Shown here piece after piece: positions 1 through 6,764 of a DNA stretch of 10,314 bases. Origin of the DNA: an uncultured bacterium (lineage in GTDB: Bacteria > Acidobacteriota > UBA890); NCBI GenBank assembly GCA_937922775.1, contig CALAKE010000758.1, positions 1-10,314 on the forward strand. The letters are read 5' to 3'. The notes beneath the pieces were generated by a model. It had not been told where the DNA came from and searched no databases. It worked only from the letters and a program-made list of their open reading frames with translations. The position numbers and the translations under genes are program-made. Position 1 is the stretch's first letter. Each line of letters begins with the position of its first letter.

Positions 1-894
1 ATCATCGCGCCGACGCTGCACTGCGCCTTCACACGTGCGACCGAGAACACGATCGTTGGCGAGCGCAACATGGGAGATGCCCGGCTCGACTACGACGGCC
101 TGGTCTACGGCTGGTTCGACTACTGGCTGAAGGGAGAGGAGAACGGCATCCTCGAACAGACGCCCAAAGTCCAGTACTACATGATGGGCGCGAACAAGTG
201 GATGACGTCGGACACCTGGCCACCCGAGGGAGCCGAGATGGTGACCTTCTTTCTGGACAGCGACAGTGGAGCGAACAGCCGCTTCGGGGATGGCGTGCTC
301 GCCACGAGCCCTCCCTCTGGGAAGAACCGGGCCGACGCCTTCATCTATGATCCGGCATCACCCGTGCCATCCTACGGGGGCAACGTCTGTTGCACCGGCA
401 ATGCCGTGCAGGGCGGCTCCTTCGACCAGCAACAGATGGAGACTCGTCAGGACATTCTCGTGTACACCACCGAGCCGCTCGAGGCCGGCGTCGAGGTGAG
501 CGGCACCATCGAGATCACCTTGTACGTCTCGTCGGACGTAAAGGACACCGATTTCACCGTGAAGTTGATCGACGTCTACCCGGACGGGCGCGCCTACAAT
601 CTCGATGAGACGATTCAGCGAGTGCGTTTCCGTGAAGGGTACGACCGCGAGGTCTTCATGGAAGAGGGAGTTGTTTACGAGATTCCCGTCAGCCCCATGT
701 CGACGAGCAACTATTTCGCCCAAGGCCACAGCATCCGCATCGAGGTATCGAGCAGCAACTTCCCGCGCTTTGAGCGCAACATGAACACTGGCGGCAGCAA
801 CTACGACGAGAGCGTCGGTGTGGTGGCGCACAACAAGGTGCACCACTCCTCGGAGTACCCCTCGCAGATCAGGATACCGATCGTGAAGCGCTAG
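1..894 (+). CDS. CocE/NonD family hydrolase, C-terminal part (5' end outside window)
   Basis: The reading frame is open from base 1, so the ATG at 70 is probably internal and the gene begins before the window; about 297 residues are visible. The family comprises serine alpha/beta hydrolases related to cocaine esterase, glutaryl-7-ACA acylase and X-Pro dipeptidyl peptidase, which cleave ester or amide bonds with a Ser-Asp-His triad. The first visible residues, IIAPTLHC, fit the family's GPWxHG-like segment, so His7 (bases 19-21) is the likely catalytic histidine; Ser and Asp would lie upstream. Next comes the usual FDYWLKGEENG segment that closes the hydrolase domain, then a C-terminal jelly-roll (PepX_C type) from about residue 75, with a GGNVCCTG segment and the closing SSSNFPRFERNMNTGG motif. 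It ends at TAG, 19 bp from the convergent epimerase stop. Substrate and localisation cannot be told because the N-terminus is missing. Confidence 0.88.
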   Translation: MIAPTLHCAFTRATENTIVGERNMGDARLDYDGLVYGWFDYWLKGEENGILEQTPKVQYYMMGANKWMTSDTWPPEGAEMVTFFLDSDSGANSRFGDGVLATSPPSGKNRADAFIYDPASPVPSYGGNVCCTGNAVQGGSFDQQQMETRQDILVYTTEPLEAGVEVSGTIEITLYVSSDVKDTDFTVKLIDVYPDGRAYNLDETIQRVRFREGYDREVFMEEGVVYEIPVSPMSTSNYFAQGHSIRIEVSSSNFPRFERNMNTGGSNYDESVGVVAHNKVHHSSEYPSQIRIPIVKR

Positions 895-913
895 GCTGGC
901 CCATCAGCTTGCG

Positions 914-1882
914 CTACTCGCCGTGGTCGCGGGCGTGCGCGATCACCCGATCGACAATGGTCTCGATGGGAGTCGAGGGTTTGTACCCGATGGCCCCCTC
1001 CAGTTTGCCGAGATCCGGCACCCGCCGCTGGAGATCCTCGAAGCCCTCCTCGTAGACCTCCTCGTAGGGTGCGTGAATGATCTGTGATCTCCCACCCGTC
1101 GCCTCGCGCACGAGCCCAGCCAGGTCGTTGATCGAGATTTCCTGTTCGCTGCCGATGTTGAACACCTGGCCGAAGGCCGACGGCGTGTCAACTAGGCGCA
1201 GCAGGGCCTCCAACACATCCGAGACATCAGCGAAGCACCGGCGCTGCTCACCGGTCCCGTAGACGGTGATGTCATCACCACTGAGCCCCTGGCGGACGAA
1301 AGTCGGCACGACCATCCCATAGCGACCGGTCTGGCGAGGGCCGACGGTGTTGAAGAACCGAACAATCAGAACTGGAAGCTCTCGCTCCTTCGCATACGCC
1401 AGGGCCAGATACTCGTCGATCGCCTTGGAGCAGGCGTACCCCCATCGCGATTTAGAGGTCGGCCCGAGCAAGAGGTCGTCGTCCTCGGCATAGGGGATGC
1501 GAACGCCCTTGCCATAGACCTCCGACGTGGAGGCGATGACCGTCAACTTGCCCTTTCTCGCCGCTGCCTGCAGCACGACCTCAGAGCCACGGATATTGGT
1601 CTCGATCGTTCGTGTCGGGTTCGCCACGATGAGCTTGACCCCCACGGCCGCTGCAAAATGGAAGACCACATCAACCCGATCGACCATAGGACCGACAAGG
1701 GCCTCATCGGTTACCGACCCGAGACTGAAATGGAAGTTCGGTCCCTGCATCAGCGGGTCGATGTTGCTCATGGCCCCCGTCGAGAGATCGTCCAGGACCC
1801 ATACCTCATGATCCTCGGCCACCAACCTCTCTGCCAAATGAGACCCGATGAAACCGGCTCCACCCGTGATCAATGCGCGCAT
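914..1882 (-). CDS. NAD-dependent epimerase/dehydratase (extended SDR), sugar-nucleotide type
   Basis: This is a 322-residue cytoplasmic enzyme of the extended short-chain dehydrogenase family, of normal length for UDP-glucose 4-epimerase or UDP-glucuronate decarboxylase relatives. The N-terminal Rossmann fold opens with GGAGFIGSH (residues 7-15), the dinucleotide-binding glycine motif, followed by the acidic VLDDLSTG end of strand 2 (29-36), which favours NAD over NADP. Active-site residues are visible as STSEVYG (118-124) and Y149-A-C-S-K153, the YxxxK motif. RFFNTVGPRQ and the ADVSDV segment are typical of the sugar-binding half. The start is well supported: AAGGAGG lies 4 nt upstream of the ATG. 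It probably supplies a modified nucleotide sugar to the divergent GT4 glycosyltransferase. The exact reaction (4-epimerase, decarboxylase or 4,6-dehydratase) cannot be fixed from motifs alone. Confidence 0.9.
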   Translation of the reverse strand: MRALITGGAGFIGSHLAERLVAEDHEVWVLDDLSTGAMSNIDPLMQGPNFHFSLGSVTDEALVGPMVDRVDVVFHFAAAVGVKLIVANPTRTIETNIRGSEVVLQAAARKGKLTVIASTSEVYGKGVRIPYAEDDDLLLGPTSKSRWGYACSKAIDEYLALAYAKERELPVLIVRFFNTVGPRQTGRYGMVVPTFVRQGLSGDDITVYGTGEQRRCFADVSDVLEALLRLVDTPSAFGQVFNIGSEQEISINDLAGLVREATGGRSQIIHAPYEEVYEEGFEDLQRRVPDLGKLEGAIGYKPSTPIETIVDRVIAHARDHGE

Positions 1883-2020
1883 TCATCCTCCTTATTTCCG
1901 GGTAGGATACTATGGCCAGGCGGTCAGTGACCTAGCAAAGGGTCGTGGCCGACACCTTACGCCGAGCAAACCGCGCCAATATCGTTTCTCGGCAATGCCC
2001 CCGAGGCCCCTGACCCAGAC
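1883..2020. other. Divergent intergenic region between epimerase and glycosyltransferase
   Basis: This 138-bp gap separates two divergently read genes, so promoters for both are expected here. I see no convincing -35/-10 pair on either strand. It holds the epimerase ribosome binding site and a perfect 5-bp inverted repeat, GGTCA-G-TGACC, at 1922-1932 that could be an operator or chance. Confidence 0.5.
1887..1893 (-). promoter_or_regulatory. Ribosome binding site of the epimerase gene
   Basis: On the minus strand AAGGAGG lies 4 nt before the ATG at 1882-1880. It favours this start over the overlapping out-of-frame ATG at 1886-1884, which does not read into the epimerase frame. Confidence 0.7.
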
Positions 2021-3337
2021 ATGATGCCCACGGAAATCCCGCCCCGGAGCCAGCCGGACTCTCTCGTGTCGCCTTCGGCCGATACTGGCGACCCGTTGTC
2101 GATCGTCCACGTGACAACCTTCTACCCGCCGCACACCTTCGGCGGTGACGGCGTGCAAGTGCAGCGGTTGGCACAGGCATTGGCACGTCGAGGCCACGAT
2201 GTTTCCGTGGTATACGCCCCTGGCGCGTTTTCGTTGCTCAGCCCGCGACGCGGCGAGGCCCCGGTCGACATCGGGCATGATTCGCCGTACGCATCTCGGG
2301 TTACTGTCCACACCCTCCAAGGCAGGCTCGAAAAGGCCGAAGTGCTCCTTGTACAACAGACCGGCCACCCGGTTCTCTATCGTCGGGAGCTCAGGCGATT
2401 GCTGGAGCGGCCAGGCAAGCGCCCTCCCGACGTCATCCACTACCACAATGTGTCACTGATCGGCGGTATGGGTGTTCTGGGGATCGGCGATGCGGTCAAG
2501 TTGTACACCCCACACGAGTATTGGCTCATGTGCCCCACACACCTTCTCTTTCGGTACAACCGCGAGATCTGCACCGACAGGACTTGCTTCCGCTGCACGC
2601 TCCAGAGCGGGACACCTCCTCAGCTTTGGCGCTTGGCCCGGCTGCGCGACAGGTTCCTGCCATCAATCGACGCGTTCGTTTTCCCCAGTCATTTGACGGA
2701 GTCTGTCCACCGCCGGCATGGCATCGATCGACCGGGACTGGTGATCAATCACTTTCTGCCCGACGAGTACATTGCCGACGCGGAGTCCAGAGGCGATCGG
2801 CCTGACGATGTCGAGCCCTACTACCTCTACGTAGGAAGGCTGGAGCCGGTCAAGGGTGTGGAGGCACTCGTCCGCTACTTCGCAGAGCACCCCTGCCCTG
2901 CCCCGCTCTATCTGGCCGGCGATGGCTCTCTCGAAGGACCGCTGAAGGAGAAGTATGGGCAGAATCCATCGTTCCGGTTCTTGGGCCGGCTGGGTCAGGA
3001 GGAGGTGGGCATGCTCTACCGCGACGCTCTCGCTCTCATTCTGCCTTCCGCGGGCTACGAGGTACTGGGCTTGGTCGTCTTGGAGGCCTTCGCCCATTCC
3101 ACACCGGCGATCGTCGCCGGGATCGCTGGGGCTACAGAGCTCATCGCGGCCAGTGGAGCCGGATACTCCTACAATTCCGAGGCAGAGCTCGGAGAGGCGC
3201 TGACCCAGCTCGCCACTGACCCCGATCTGCGATCTGAGCTTGGCCGAAAAGGCCACGACTACCTTAGCGGGGCGCATGGCGAGGGAAGCTACATGCATCG
3301 CTACGAGCAATTGGTTGAGGATCTGCGCGGCCAGTAG
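2021..3337 (+). CDS. Glycosyltransferase family 4 (GT-B fold)
   Basis: The product, up to 438 residues, is a retaining GT4 transferase that moves a sugar from a nucleotide donor to an acceptor, most likely during surface-glycan assembly at the cytoplasmic membrane face. The N-terminal acceptor domain starts at LSIVHVTTFYPPHTFGG (about 26-42), whose glycine loop is characteristic. The C-terminal domain carries YVGRLEPVKG, LAGDGSLE, FLGRLGQEE and the nucleotide-sugar E-x7-E motif (E347 and E355 in GYEVLGLVVLE). A cysteine cluster, HEYWLMC to CFRC, spans C171, C184, C189 and C192. The ATG at 2021 lacks a clear ribosome binding site and adds about 25 low-complexity residues before the domain; GTG 2066 or TTG 2096 are possible alternative starts. 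The gene faces away from the epimerase and converges with the flippase 86 bp downstream. Donor and acceptor are unknown. Confidence 0.9.
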   Translation: MMPTEIPPRSQPDSLVSPSADTGDPLSIVHVTTFYPPHTFGGDGVQVQRLAQALARRGHDVSVVYAPGAFSLLSPRRGEAPVDIGHDSPYASRVTVHTLQGRLEKAEVLLVQQTGHPVLYRRELRRLLERPGKRPPDVIHYHNVSLIGGMGVLGIGDAVKLYTPHEYWLMCPTHLLFRYNREICTDRTCFRCTLQSGTPPQLWRLARLRDRFLPSIDAFVFPSHLTESVHRRHGIDRPGLVINHFLPDEYIADAESRGDRPDDVEPYYLYVGRLEPVKGVEALVRYFAEHPCPAPLYLAGDGSLEGPLKEKYGQNPSFRFLGRLGQEEVGMLYRDALALILPSAGYEVLGLVVLEAFAHSTPAIVAGIAGATELIAASGAGYSYNSEAELGEALTQLATDPDLRSELGRKGHDYLSGAHGEGSYMHRYEQLVEDLRGQ

Positions 3338-3423
3338 GCAAGCTCCCGATCCTGATCTTTCGTTCGATCGACGAGAGCAACTCCGTGGTCTCGGCGCCAC
3401 CACCCGGCTTCACCAGTGCATCG

Positions 3424-4896
3424 TCATCCCTGGGAAGACCTGACTCGGCGCCACTCCGCAACCAGCATCGCTCGGATCCGAGCAAGCTCGTTTCGAGAGA
3501 GCTCCCCCGAAAGAACATATCCCGCCAGCACCAAGAGGCTCAGGACCGCGCCTTCCAAGAAAAGCAGGAGCCCAGGCGCGGGCCAGGCAGATGCAGCCAT
3601 ATAGGCAACGACAGTGAGAATCAGGCTGCGGAACAAGGTGCCTACAGGTAGCCTCAAACCCCAGACCATGATGGCGGTCAGCACACAGGCGGCCGCAGCG
3701 AGCGCCCCAGTGACCGCGGTCACTCCCGCCGCCCCCGCCGCCCCGTACTTGGGAATCAACAGGGCGTGGGCCAGGATCGACACAGGCAGCAGAGGCGCAG
3801 TAAGCCACACCGTGCGCCAGAGCCGGCCCCGTGCGATCAGCAAGGCTGTGGCCACCGAGATCACGATCAGCGTCTCGGCCACGAGCATCATCCAGGCTGC
3901 TAGCGGCGCCGCCTCGATAAATGTCTCCCCAAAAAGCAGTCCGACAACCTCCTCGGATGAGCCTGCGACGATGGCGGCGAACGGTAGGACTCCAAGTGCG
4001 GCACGGATGGAGTTGCTCGCGGCCTCACGGGCACGTGCTGTATCTCCGTTTCGATGGGCTGCAGTCAATGTCGAGATCAGGATCGGCGTCGTGGTCATGG
4101 CCACGATGCCGGCGATCATCGCGAGATTCTGGGTTGCTCCGTAGTAGCCCACCTCCACGTCGCTATCTCCCAGCGCCTTGAGCATCAGCAATCCGACGCG
4201 GTCGAAGAGCCGGACACTGAGCATCAGCAAGAAGGCGGGAACCGCGAGCCCCAGGAGTTGGCGGTAGGGGAAATCCGCGCGACCCCATGAAGCCCGTCCA
4301 ACGAATGCCTGCCCCAACAACCATGCGATGAGGGCACCGCCGATGCTGCCGAGGATTGCGCCTGTCACCGACCAGCCGATGTATACAAACAGTGCAATCA
4401 GCGTCATCCGCCCGAGCCATCTGGATGCGGCGACCAGTGCCTGCTCCCAGTAGCTCGCCAATCCGACGAGGACGTTCCGCGAGGCGGCGGCGGCGGCGAA
4501 GATCGGAATCTCGAGAGCGAACAACCTCAGAAGACCCGACATCAGCGGATCTCCGAGCAAGTCTGCGATCCAATCAGCGAGCAGCCACAGCGTTGCCCCC
4601 AAGGCGGTTCCCGAAAAAGCATAGGCGCGGAATGAGGTAGCGGCGACAGGTTGCCAGTCGTCAGCCTCGGCCACGAACTTGACCGTAACCCGGGCGAAGA
4701 TGGCGACCAGGAGCCACTCCAGCGTCACTACCAGTGTGGCGGCAACGGAAAAGCGGCCGTAGCCCACGGGGCCCAGGACACGGGTGAGGATGGCGATCGT
4801 AACCAAGCCGGTGGGAAGCGATAGCCCCTCGCCAATCATCGCCGCAAGGCTGCCGCGCAAAGGCCCCTGCCGGACCGGCGCGGAAGAGGAGATCAT
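3424..4896 (-). CDS. Wzx/RfbX-like polysaccharide flippase (MOP superfamily)
   Basis: This is a 490-residue, strongly hydrophobic membrane protein with about 12 to 14 predicted helices, a normal size for oligosaccharide flippases that move lipid-linked glycan units from the inner to the outer leaflet. The N-terminus has the family pattern: an amphipathic start, then LTRVLGPVGYGRFSVA (about residues 38-53), which corresponds to the conserved LxRxLGpxxyG segment of RfbX/Wzx proteins. Basic loops (for example AHRNGDTARAREAASN) alternate with helices, and a charged tail ends RRVRSSQG. The ATG follows GGAG on the minus strand with short spacing and lies 9 bp after the permease stop, so it is probably the last gene of the ATPase-permease-flippase unit. 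Together with the epimerase and GT4 it points to glycan export. Its sequence does not tell an O-antigen flippase from an exopolysaccharide or teichuronate flippase. Confidence 0.87.
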   Translation of the reverse strand: MISSSAPVRQGPLRGSLAAMIGEGLSLPTGLVTIAILTRVLGPVGYGRFSVAATLVVTLEWLLVAIFARVTVKFVAEADDWQPVAATSFRAYAFSGTALGATLWLLADWIADLLGDPLMSGLLRLFALEIPIFAAAAASRNVLVGLASYWEQALVAASRWLGRMTLIALFVYIGWSVTGAILGSIGGALIAWLLGQAFVGRASWGRADFPYRQLLGLAVPAFLLMLSVRLFDRVGLLMLKALGDSDVEVGYYGATQNLAMIAGIVAMTTTPILISTLTAAHRNGDTARAREAASNSIRAALGVLPFAAIVAGSSEEVVGLLFGETFIEAAPLAAWMMLVAETLIVISVATALLIARGRLWRTVWLTAPLLPVSILAHALLIPKYGAAGAAGVTAVTGALAAAACVLTAIMVWGLRLPVGTLFRSLILTVVAYMAASAWPAPGLLLFLEGAVLSLLVLAGYVLSGELSRNELARIRAMLVAEWRRVRSSQG

Positions 4897-4905
4897 CGGC
4901 TCCGT

Positions 4906-5703
4906 CTATCTCGAAGCGTTGCGCACGCCGGAGCGCCAGGGCATGACCCAGCGTGTGAAGCGCTCGAGCAGGTAGGCGAAGGTGATGCCGAGCATGCTGG
5001 TGACGAACAACCCAGCGTAGACTTCCTCGATCCGCAGTGTCTGCCATGCGAACCAGATCACTTGCCCGAGGCCGCGCTGGGCGGCAACCAGCTCTGCAGC
5101 AATCGTCAACATCAGGGCGACGTTCGCAGATATTCGAGCCCCGGCCATTACGAGCGGCAGGCTGCCCGGCACGACAACTCGGGCGAACGTCTGCATTCGG
5201 CCGGCGCCATAGCTGTCCGCGACCTCGAAGTATATGTGCGGGATCTGGCGCACCCCGGCGATGGTGTTGATCAGCATGGGGAAGAAAGCGCCGAGTGCCG
5301 CAAGCATGATCTTCGACGCCTCGCCGATACCGAAGATCACCAGGATCAGAGGCAGAACGGCGATTTTCGGCGTCGGATGGAGGGCGGCAACCCACGGATC
5401 AAGCTGCGCGCCCAGTCGCGGCGAGGATCCCATCACCATCCCGAGGAGCATTCCCAGGCCCGCCCCGAGAACGAAGCCGGCAATGACGCGGGCGATCGTG
5501 ATGCCCAAATCCACGAGGAGCTCACCACCCATCAGCATGCGCCACAAGACCACAGCTATTGAAGATGGCGGCGGGAAGAACATGGGTGATATCGCGCCGG
5601 TGCGCGATGCCAGCTCCCATGCGGCCAGGACAGCCAGGGCAGAGAGAGCTGGGCCCCAGCGCTCGACCTGGCCTGAGAATTCGGGAGGTGCTGCTTCGCG
5701 CAT
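4906..5703 (-). CDS. ABC transporter permease, nitrate/sulfonate/taurine class (SsuC/TauC-like)
   Basis: From the ATG at 5703-5701 this gives 265 residues, the usual length for SsuC/TauC-type permeases. It is an inner-membrane BPD-transport-type protein with about six helices that forms the import channel with the ATPase encoded just upstream. Family features seen: the FFPPPSSIA segment after helix 1 (about 42-50), the LHPTPKIAVLPL segment (108-119), FGIGEASKI, and the cytoplasmic EAA coupling loop EVADSYGAGRMQTFARVVVP (160-179) that docks on the ATPase. The ATG overlaps the ATPase stop as TGATG, which decides this start over an upstream ATG at 5763 that would add 20 residues and overlap the ATPase by 61 bp. 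A GGGTGG sequence lies just upstream of the chosen start. The substrate (sulfonate, taurine, nitrate or thiamine precursor) cannot be read from the permease. Confidence 0.9.
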   Translation of the reverse strand: MREAAPPEFSGQVERWGPALSALAVLAAWELASRTGAISPMFFPPPSSIAVVLWRMLMGGELLVDLGITIARVIAGFVLGAGLGMLLGMVMGSSPRLGAQLDPWVAALHPTPKIAVLPLILVIFGIGEASKIMLAALGAFFPMLINTIAGVRQIPHIYFEVADSYGAGRMQTFARVVVPGSLPLVMAGARISANVALMLTIAAELVAAQRGLGQVIWFAWQTLRIEEVYAGLFVTSMLGITFAYLLERFTRWVMPWRSGVRNASR

Positions 5704-5705
5704 CA
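5701..5705 (-). other. TGATG stop/start overlap coupling ATPase and permease
   Basis: On the minus strand the ATPase stop TGA (5705-5703) shares its A with the permease ATG (5703-5701). Such overlaps usually reflect translational coupling and equal output of two subunits of one complex. Confidence 0.8.
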
Positions 5706-6479
5706 GTCGGCCACCCAGAGGCTCTTGCGGACCTGCTCTTCGAGCAGGCCCCAGATGTGCCATTTGATTTCGCCGACAGCAGCCGGCTTTCGCCGGGTGA
5801 GCTCACGCGGGCGATCGAGCGGAATCGGAACTTCCTCGAGAATACGGCCGGGTCGGCCGGTCATCACCAAGATCCGGTCGCTGAGCCGGATGGCCTCATC
5901 GATGTCGTGCGTAACGAAGATCACAACCTTCTGATATTCGCCCCAGATCCGCAGCAGTTCCTCCTGCAGAACCAGTCGCGTCTGCGAGTCGAGGGCCCCG
6001 AACGGCTCGTCCATCAGAAGCAACGGCGGGTCGGTAACGAAGGCACGGATGATGCCCACACGCTGGCCCATTCCCACAGAGAGTTGGCCGGGGTAGCTGT
6101 CGGCAAACTGAGACAGACCTACCCGGTCGACGAAGGCCCTGGCCCTGTCGCGGCGCTCCGCTCGATCGATTCCATACATCTGGAGGCCAAACGCCACGTT
6201 GTCCAGGACGGTCATCCATGGAAACAACCCATGATCCTGAAAGACCATGGAGCTACGAGGGTAACCTTCGGCTGGCGCCCCCGACATGATCACCCGCCCT
6301 GAGGTCGGCTCCAGCAACCCGGCAATCAACTTCAGCAGAGTCGTCTTGCCGCAACCGCTGGGCCCGACGATCCCGACAAACTCACGATCATCGACGCTGA
6401 AGGTGACGTCCTCGAGTGACGAGAGCGGACCGTTGGTCGCCTCGTACACTTTGGTCAACTGCTGGCACTCGATCTTCAC
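5703..6479 (-). CDS. ABC transporter ATP-binding protein, nitrate/sulfonate/taurine class (SsuB/TauB-like)
   Basis: Read from the GTG at 6479-6477 the product has 258 residues, typical for SsuB/TauB-class ATPases that energise import of small anions or sulfonates. All nucleotide-binding elements are in order: Walker A GPSGCGKTT (39-47), Q-loop Q81 in VFQDHGLFPW, signature LSVGMGQR (133-140), Walker B LLLMDEP (153-159), D-loop GALD (161-164) and switch histidine H191 in VTHDIDEA. The TGRPGRILEE segment near the C-terminal end is typical of this class. The signature departs from the common LSGGM/Q form by Val135. The frame is open to an ATG at 6626, but the extra 49 residues are Arg/Trp-rich and unlike any ATPase N-terminus, so the GTG start preceded by GCGAGG is preferred. 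No substrate-binding protein gene is adjacent. Confidence 0.9.
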   Translation of the reverse strand: MKIECQQLTKVYEATNGPLSSLEDVTFSVDDREFVGIVGPSGCGKTTLLKLIAGLLEPTSGRVIMSGAPAEGYPRSSMVFQDHGLFPWMTVLDNVAFGLQMYGIDRAERRDRARAFVDRVGLSQFADSYPGQLSVGMGQRVGIIRAFVTDPPLLLMDEPFGALDSQTRLVLQEELLRIWGEYQKVVIFVTHDIDEAIRLSDRILVMTGRPGRILEEVPIPLDRPRELTRRKPAAVGEIKWHIWGLLEEQVRKSLWVAD

Positions 6480-6672
6480 GGAGCCTCGCCGCAATGGGGG
6501 ATATACCGGACGGGTGCGCGCAACAGATGCTGGGATCTCGGCCCGACCGGCACTCAGGCGCCGAGCGTACCATCTCACCCAGCAACGAAAAAGATCGGCA
6601 GGACGCTGGAATCTCCACACCAACATCCTGCCAAGGTGATTCCAGGGTGGCTGATTTGACCATAAGGGAACG

Positions 6673-6701
6673 GTGAGACCGCATGATCGGGCTGCTATGA
6701 T
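6673..6701 (+). promoter_or_regulatory. Candidate sigma-70-type promoter for the VOC-ASST unit
   Basis: GTGAGA (6673-6678, four matches to TTGACA) and TATGAT (6696-6701, five matches to TATAAT) are separated by exactly 17 bp, upstream of the VOC gene. Transcription would begin near 6708 and leave a leader of roughly 57 nt. The call rests on sequence alone, and promoter preferences in this host are unknown. Confidence 0.4.
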
Positions 6702-6752
6702 TCATTGACCTTGAACATTCTGCACAACGGTGACGTTCTATTCGTCATCAAT

Positions 6753-6756
6753 GGAG
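6753..6756 (+). promoter_or_regulatory. Ribosome binding site of the VOC gene
   Basis: GGAG within ATGGAGAAG lies 8 nt before the ATG at 6765. This favours 6765 over the frame's upstream codon at 6705 and over the internal ATG at 6783, which has no such site. Confidence 0.6.
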
Positions 6757-6764
6757 AAGACCTC

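Larger units (their letters stand above)
6480..6764. other. Divergent intergenic region between ABC ATPase and VOC genes
   Basis: This 285-bp region lies between the GTG of the minus-strand ATPase gene and the ATG of the plus-strand VOC gene. It contains the candidate rightward promoter and the VOC ribosome binding site. A TATATC-like -10 on the minus strand near 6500 lacks a fitting -35. The open frames crossing it look like upstream extensions of the flanking genes, not separate genes. Confidence 0.45.

Noticed and set aside
358..846. Minus-strand open frame of 162 codons opposite the CocE-type hydrolase
   Set aside because: The plus strand here encodes clear jelly-roll family sequence in a continuous frame; the antisense frame matches no family and reflects high GC.
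1910..2446. Minus-strand open frame of 178 codons across the divergent gap and the start of GT4
   Set aside because: It overlaps the conserved GT4 N-terminal domain, is rich in Arg and resembles no known protein.
2663..3403. Minus-strand open frame of 246 codons opposite the GT4 C-terminal domain
   Set aside because: The opposite strand carries the E-x7-E nucleotide-sugar domain; the antisense product has no recognisable motif.
3338..3423. Possible terminator between convergent GT4 and flippase genes
   Set aside because: The 86-bp gap has no GC-rich stem followed by a T-run on either strand.
4661..5395. Minus-strand open frame of 244 codons across the permease-flippase junction
   Set aside because: It is an out-of-frame shadow of two well-supported membrane proteins and is Arg/Pro-rich.
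5704..5763. Permease start at the ATG at 5763
   Set aside because: It would overlap the ATPase gene by 61 bp and add a non-family leader; the TGATG-coupled ATG at 5703 is better.
5559..6302. Plus-strand open frame of 247 codons opposite the ABC ATPase
   Set aside because: The minus strand has every ABC motif in order; the plus-strand frame is its antisense.
6480..6626. N-terminal extension of the ABC ATPase from an ATG at 6626
   Set aside because: The 49 extra residues are Arg/Trp-rich, absent from SsuB/TauB-type proteins, and the ATG lacks a properly spaced ribosome binding site; the GTG at 6479 gives the family length.
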